DNA from: Bacteroidales bacterium
GTDB lineage: Bacteria > Bacteroidota > Bacteroidia > Bacteroidales > VadinHA17
Direction: 5' to 3'
NCBI GenBank assembly: GCA_025455535.1
Contig: JALOMM010000056.1
Span: 1 to 8,014, forward strand
DNA length: 8,014 nucleotides
Part shown: positions 7,107 to 8,014 of the stretch, piece after piece
How positions within the stretch are numbered: the stretch's first letter is position 1
Layout: each line of letters begins with the position of its first letter
The notes under the pieces: generated by a model
What the model was told of the DNA's origin: nothing
The model's input: the letters and a program-made list of their open reading frames with translations, nothing else
The model's database searches: none
Translations under genes and position numbers: made by a program

Positions 7107-7137
7107 CTATAAATATATGAAGTATGCTTAACATTAA
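7107..7137 (-). promoter_or_regulatory. Possible promoter of the aldehyde dehydrogenase gene
   Basis: The - strand carries TATATTTA (7110-7117), one base off the Bacteroidota -7 consensus TAnnTTTG, about 19 nt before the ATG at 7090. The expected -33 TTTG is not present; TTAATG lies about 20 nt further upstream. The AT-richness and location fit a promoter, but the match is weak. Confidence 0.3.
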
Positions 7138-7151
7138 GGATAATCATCCTT
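7136..7151. promoter_or_regulatory. Palindrome in the divergent aldehyde dehydrogenase / sirtuin region
   Basis: AAGGAT (7136-7141) and ATCCTT (7146-7151) form a perfect inverted repeat around AATC. It is 45 bp from the aldehyde dehydrogenase start and 62 bp from the sirtuin start, a position suited to an operator for a dimeric regulator. It overlaps the heptamer-repeat block, so it may be a by-product of that. Confidence 0.3.
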
Positions 7152-7170
7152 GCATCTTGCACCATGCACC
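7143..7170. repeat. 7-bp-period repeat block upstream of the sirtuin gene
   Basis: Four consecutive units can be read on the + strand: ATCATCC, TTGCATC, TTGCACC, ATGCACC. Adjacent units differ by one to three bases. The period matches the other two intergenic tracts of the window, but the word is different. The block lies inside the 123-bp divergent region. Confidence 0.5.
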
Positions 7171-7202
7171 CCGGGTCTTCTTTTTACCCCGGCCTTTTTA
7201 TT
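7171..7202 (+). terminator. Terminator-like hairpin just before the sirtuin start codon
   Basis: CCGGGT (7171-7176) pairs with ACCCCGG (7186-7192), leaving one C bulged, around a T-rich 9-nt loop; CCTTTTTATT follows. The shape is that of an intrinsic terminator on the + strand, yet it ends only 11 bp before the ATG at 7214. No + strand gene lies upstream within 3.7 kb. It could stop antisense readthrough, or act as a leader attenuator if the sirtuin promoter is upstream of it. Confidence 0.4.
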
Positions 7203-7213
7203 AAATTCACATC

Positions 7214-7894
7214 ATGAAAAAAATTGTGGTTCTCACCGGCGCAGGGATGAGTGCCGAGAGCGGTATAAAGACGTTTCGCGAAAGCGGAGGGTTATGGGAG
7301 GAGTACCGGGTTGAAGATGTGGCGACACCAGGAGCATGGCACAGAGATCCGGAACTGGTTTTGCGCTTCTATAATGAGAGACGCCGGCATCTTGAGACAG
7401 CACAACCAAATGCAGGTCACACCGGACTGGTCAAACTGGAGAAGGATTTTGACGTACATATTATAACTCAAAATGTCGACAATCTCCATGAACGTGCCGG
7501 AAGCACGAAGGTGCTGCACCTCCATGGCATGCTGACCCAGGCACGGGGCAGCATTGATCCCGGTAATGTGATCTATATCGGGTACCGTGATATTCAGCCG
7601 GGAGAAAAAGCGCCCGACGGTTCCCTGCTGCGCCCGAACATTGTGTGGTTCGGTGAGGCTGTGCCTGCGATGGAGGAGGCTGCCGAGATAGCTTCTTATG
7701 CAGAGATATTTGTAGTAATAGGCACATCGCTGAATGTTTATCCTGCTGCCGGACTGATCCACTATGTCTCAATGATGACGCCGGTATATGTTGTTGATCC
7801 CAATCCTGTCAGGATACCTTCACATCATGAGGTTGAATATATAAGTGAGGGAGCCGGGAAGGGAGTGGCGATACTGGCGGAGAAGCTAGGGTAA
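7214..7894 (+). CDS. cobB: Sir2-family NAD-dependent protein deacylase (CobB/SIRT5-like), cysteine-free
   Basis: The 226-aa product has the sirtuin motifs in order: TGAGMSAESGIKTFR (8-22) for NAD binding, TQNVDNLHERAG (85-96), LHLHG with the catalytic His104, a WFGEAVP segment (145-151), GTSLNVYPAAG (170-180) and VDPNP (194-198). The Tyr-x-x-Arg pair that binds succinyl and malonyl groups in SIRT5 and CobB is present (Tyr53, Arg56, in FYNERRRHL), so lysine desuccinylation/demalonylation or deacetylation is likely, yielding nicotinamide and O-acyl-ADP-ribose. The four cysteines that hold zinc in most sirtuins are missing; the protein contains no cysteine at all, and the zinc module is replaced by the stretch from about residue 108 to 140. 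Length is that of a minimal cytosolic sirtuin. The ATG at 7214 follows an AT-rich leader without a Shine-Dalgarno sequence. The symbol is by family; Bacteroidota members are not always given it. Confidence 0.95.
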   Translation: MKKIVVLTGAGMSAESGIKTFRESGGLWEEYRVEDVATPGAWHRDPELVLRFYNERRRHLETAQPNAGHTGLVKLEKDFDVHIITQNVDNLHERAGSTKVLHLHGMLTQARGSIDPGNVIYIGYRDIQPGEKAPDGSLLRPNIVWFGEAVPAMEEAAEIASYAEIFVVIGTSLNVYPAAGLIHYVSMMTPVYVVDPNPVRIPSHHEVEYISEGAGKGVAILAEKLG

Positions 7895-7950
7895 AAGTCG
7901 AAAGTCGAAGGTCGAAAGTCACAAGTCAAAAATCCGATTGCGGATTGCAG
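7895..7950. repeat. 7-bp-period repeat tract downstream of the sirtuin gene
   Basis: It starts at the base after the sirtuin stop codon. Eight units in register: AAGTCGA, AAGTCGA, AGGTCGA, AAGTCAC, AAGTCAA, AAATCCG, ATTGCGG, ATTGCAG. The first five share AxGTC; the last two share ATTGC. The tract is 56 bp, the same as the clear part of the tract at 4806-4861, though the word is different. On the - strand it supplies the stop and last codons of the possible gene fragment at 7919-8014. Confidence 0.7.
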
Positions 7951-8014
7951 TCATTTTCTCAAGACGGTCAAGAGAGAGAGTCTTTTGCTGGAGATCAACA
8001 AATTCAAATAGCAG
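7919..8014 (-). CDS. Possible C-terminal end of an unidentified gene
   Basis: The - strand frame is open from the window edge to a TGA at 7919-7921, giving 31 codons. The translation has regular Leu/Ile/Val and charged residues (FEFVDLQQKTL, DRLEKMTAIRNRIFDL), like the amphipathic helix at the end of a real protein. Against this, the last ten or so codons fall in the heptamer-repeat tract and 31 codons without a stop is not rare. I do not recognise the family. If real, the gene converges on the sirtuin gene with 24 bp between stops. Confidence 0.35.
   Translation of the reverse strand: MLFEFVDLQQKTLSLDRLEKMTAIRNRIFDL

Noticed and set aside
5942..7120. 392-codon open frame on the + strand
   Set aside because: It lies wholly opposite the aldehyde dehydrogenase gene, which has all its catalytic motifs. 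The + strand translation has no recognisable domain and an unnatural composition, so it is an antisense shadow.
7091..7165. ATG at 7165 as the start of the aldehyde dehydrogenase
   Set aside because: The extra 25 residues have no family counterpart and cover an AT-rich promoter-like region and the heptamer block; the ATG at 7090 gives the usual length.
7292..7762. 156-codon open frame on the - strand
   Set aside because: It is antisense to the well-supported sirtuin gene and shows no domain, so it is a shadow frame.

Overview
The window looks like chromosomal DNA from a Gram-negative bacterium of the phylum Bacteroidota or a close relative, probably anaerobic or sediment-dwelling. This rests on several signs: almost no start codon has a Shine-Dalgarno sequence; signal peptides end in the A|Q style; the outer-membrane protein is a PagL/acyloxyacyl-hydrolase-type barrel; the sirtuin is of a cysteine-free type; and the intergenic regions carry degenerate 7-bp-period repeats. 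The phylum call is an inference, since no rRNA is present.

Left part (1-3470, + strand): the end of a multiheme c-type cytochrome with four visible CxxCH motifs is followed at once by a predicted outer-membrane barrel. That barrel has one N-terminal heme site, in a context that resembles the fused cytochrome-porins of the Cyc2 type. Fifty bases later comes a PagL-like outer-membrane lipid A deacylase homologue. The first two genes are so close (GTGA overlap, or a 23-bp gap) that they probably form a transcription unit for electron transfer across the outer membrane. The third may be co-transcribed.

Middle and right part (3528-7090, - strand): an RmuC-like coiled-coil protein with a PD-(D/E)XK-type nuclease core, a protein-L-isoaspartate O-methyltransferase with a clear signal peptide, and a class-3-type aldehyde dehydrogenase. 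All three read leftward, with 131-174 bp gaps, so they need not be one operon. They are housekeeping or repair functions: DNA rearrangement control, damaged-protein repair and aldehyde detoxification.

Right end: a Sir2-family NAD-dependent deacylase (7214-7894, +) is divergent from the aldehyde dehydrogenase across a 123-bp region. That region holds a palindrome, a heptamer-repeat block and a terminator-like hairpin. After the sirtuin a heptamer-repeat tract runs into a short reading frame on the - strand that leaves the window and may be the end of another gene.

No gene-free stretch exceeds 300 bases. I see no tRNA, rRNA, CRISPR array, insertion sequence or phage gene. The most notable items are the Cyc2-like heme-barrel protein paired with a multiheme cytochrome, the exported isoaspartyl methyltransferase, and the 7-bp-period repeat tracts with a different word in each intergenic region.
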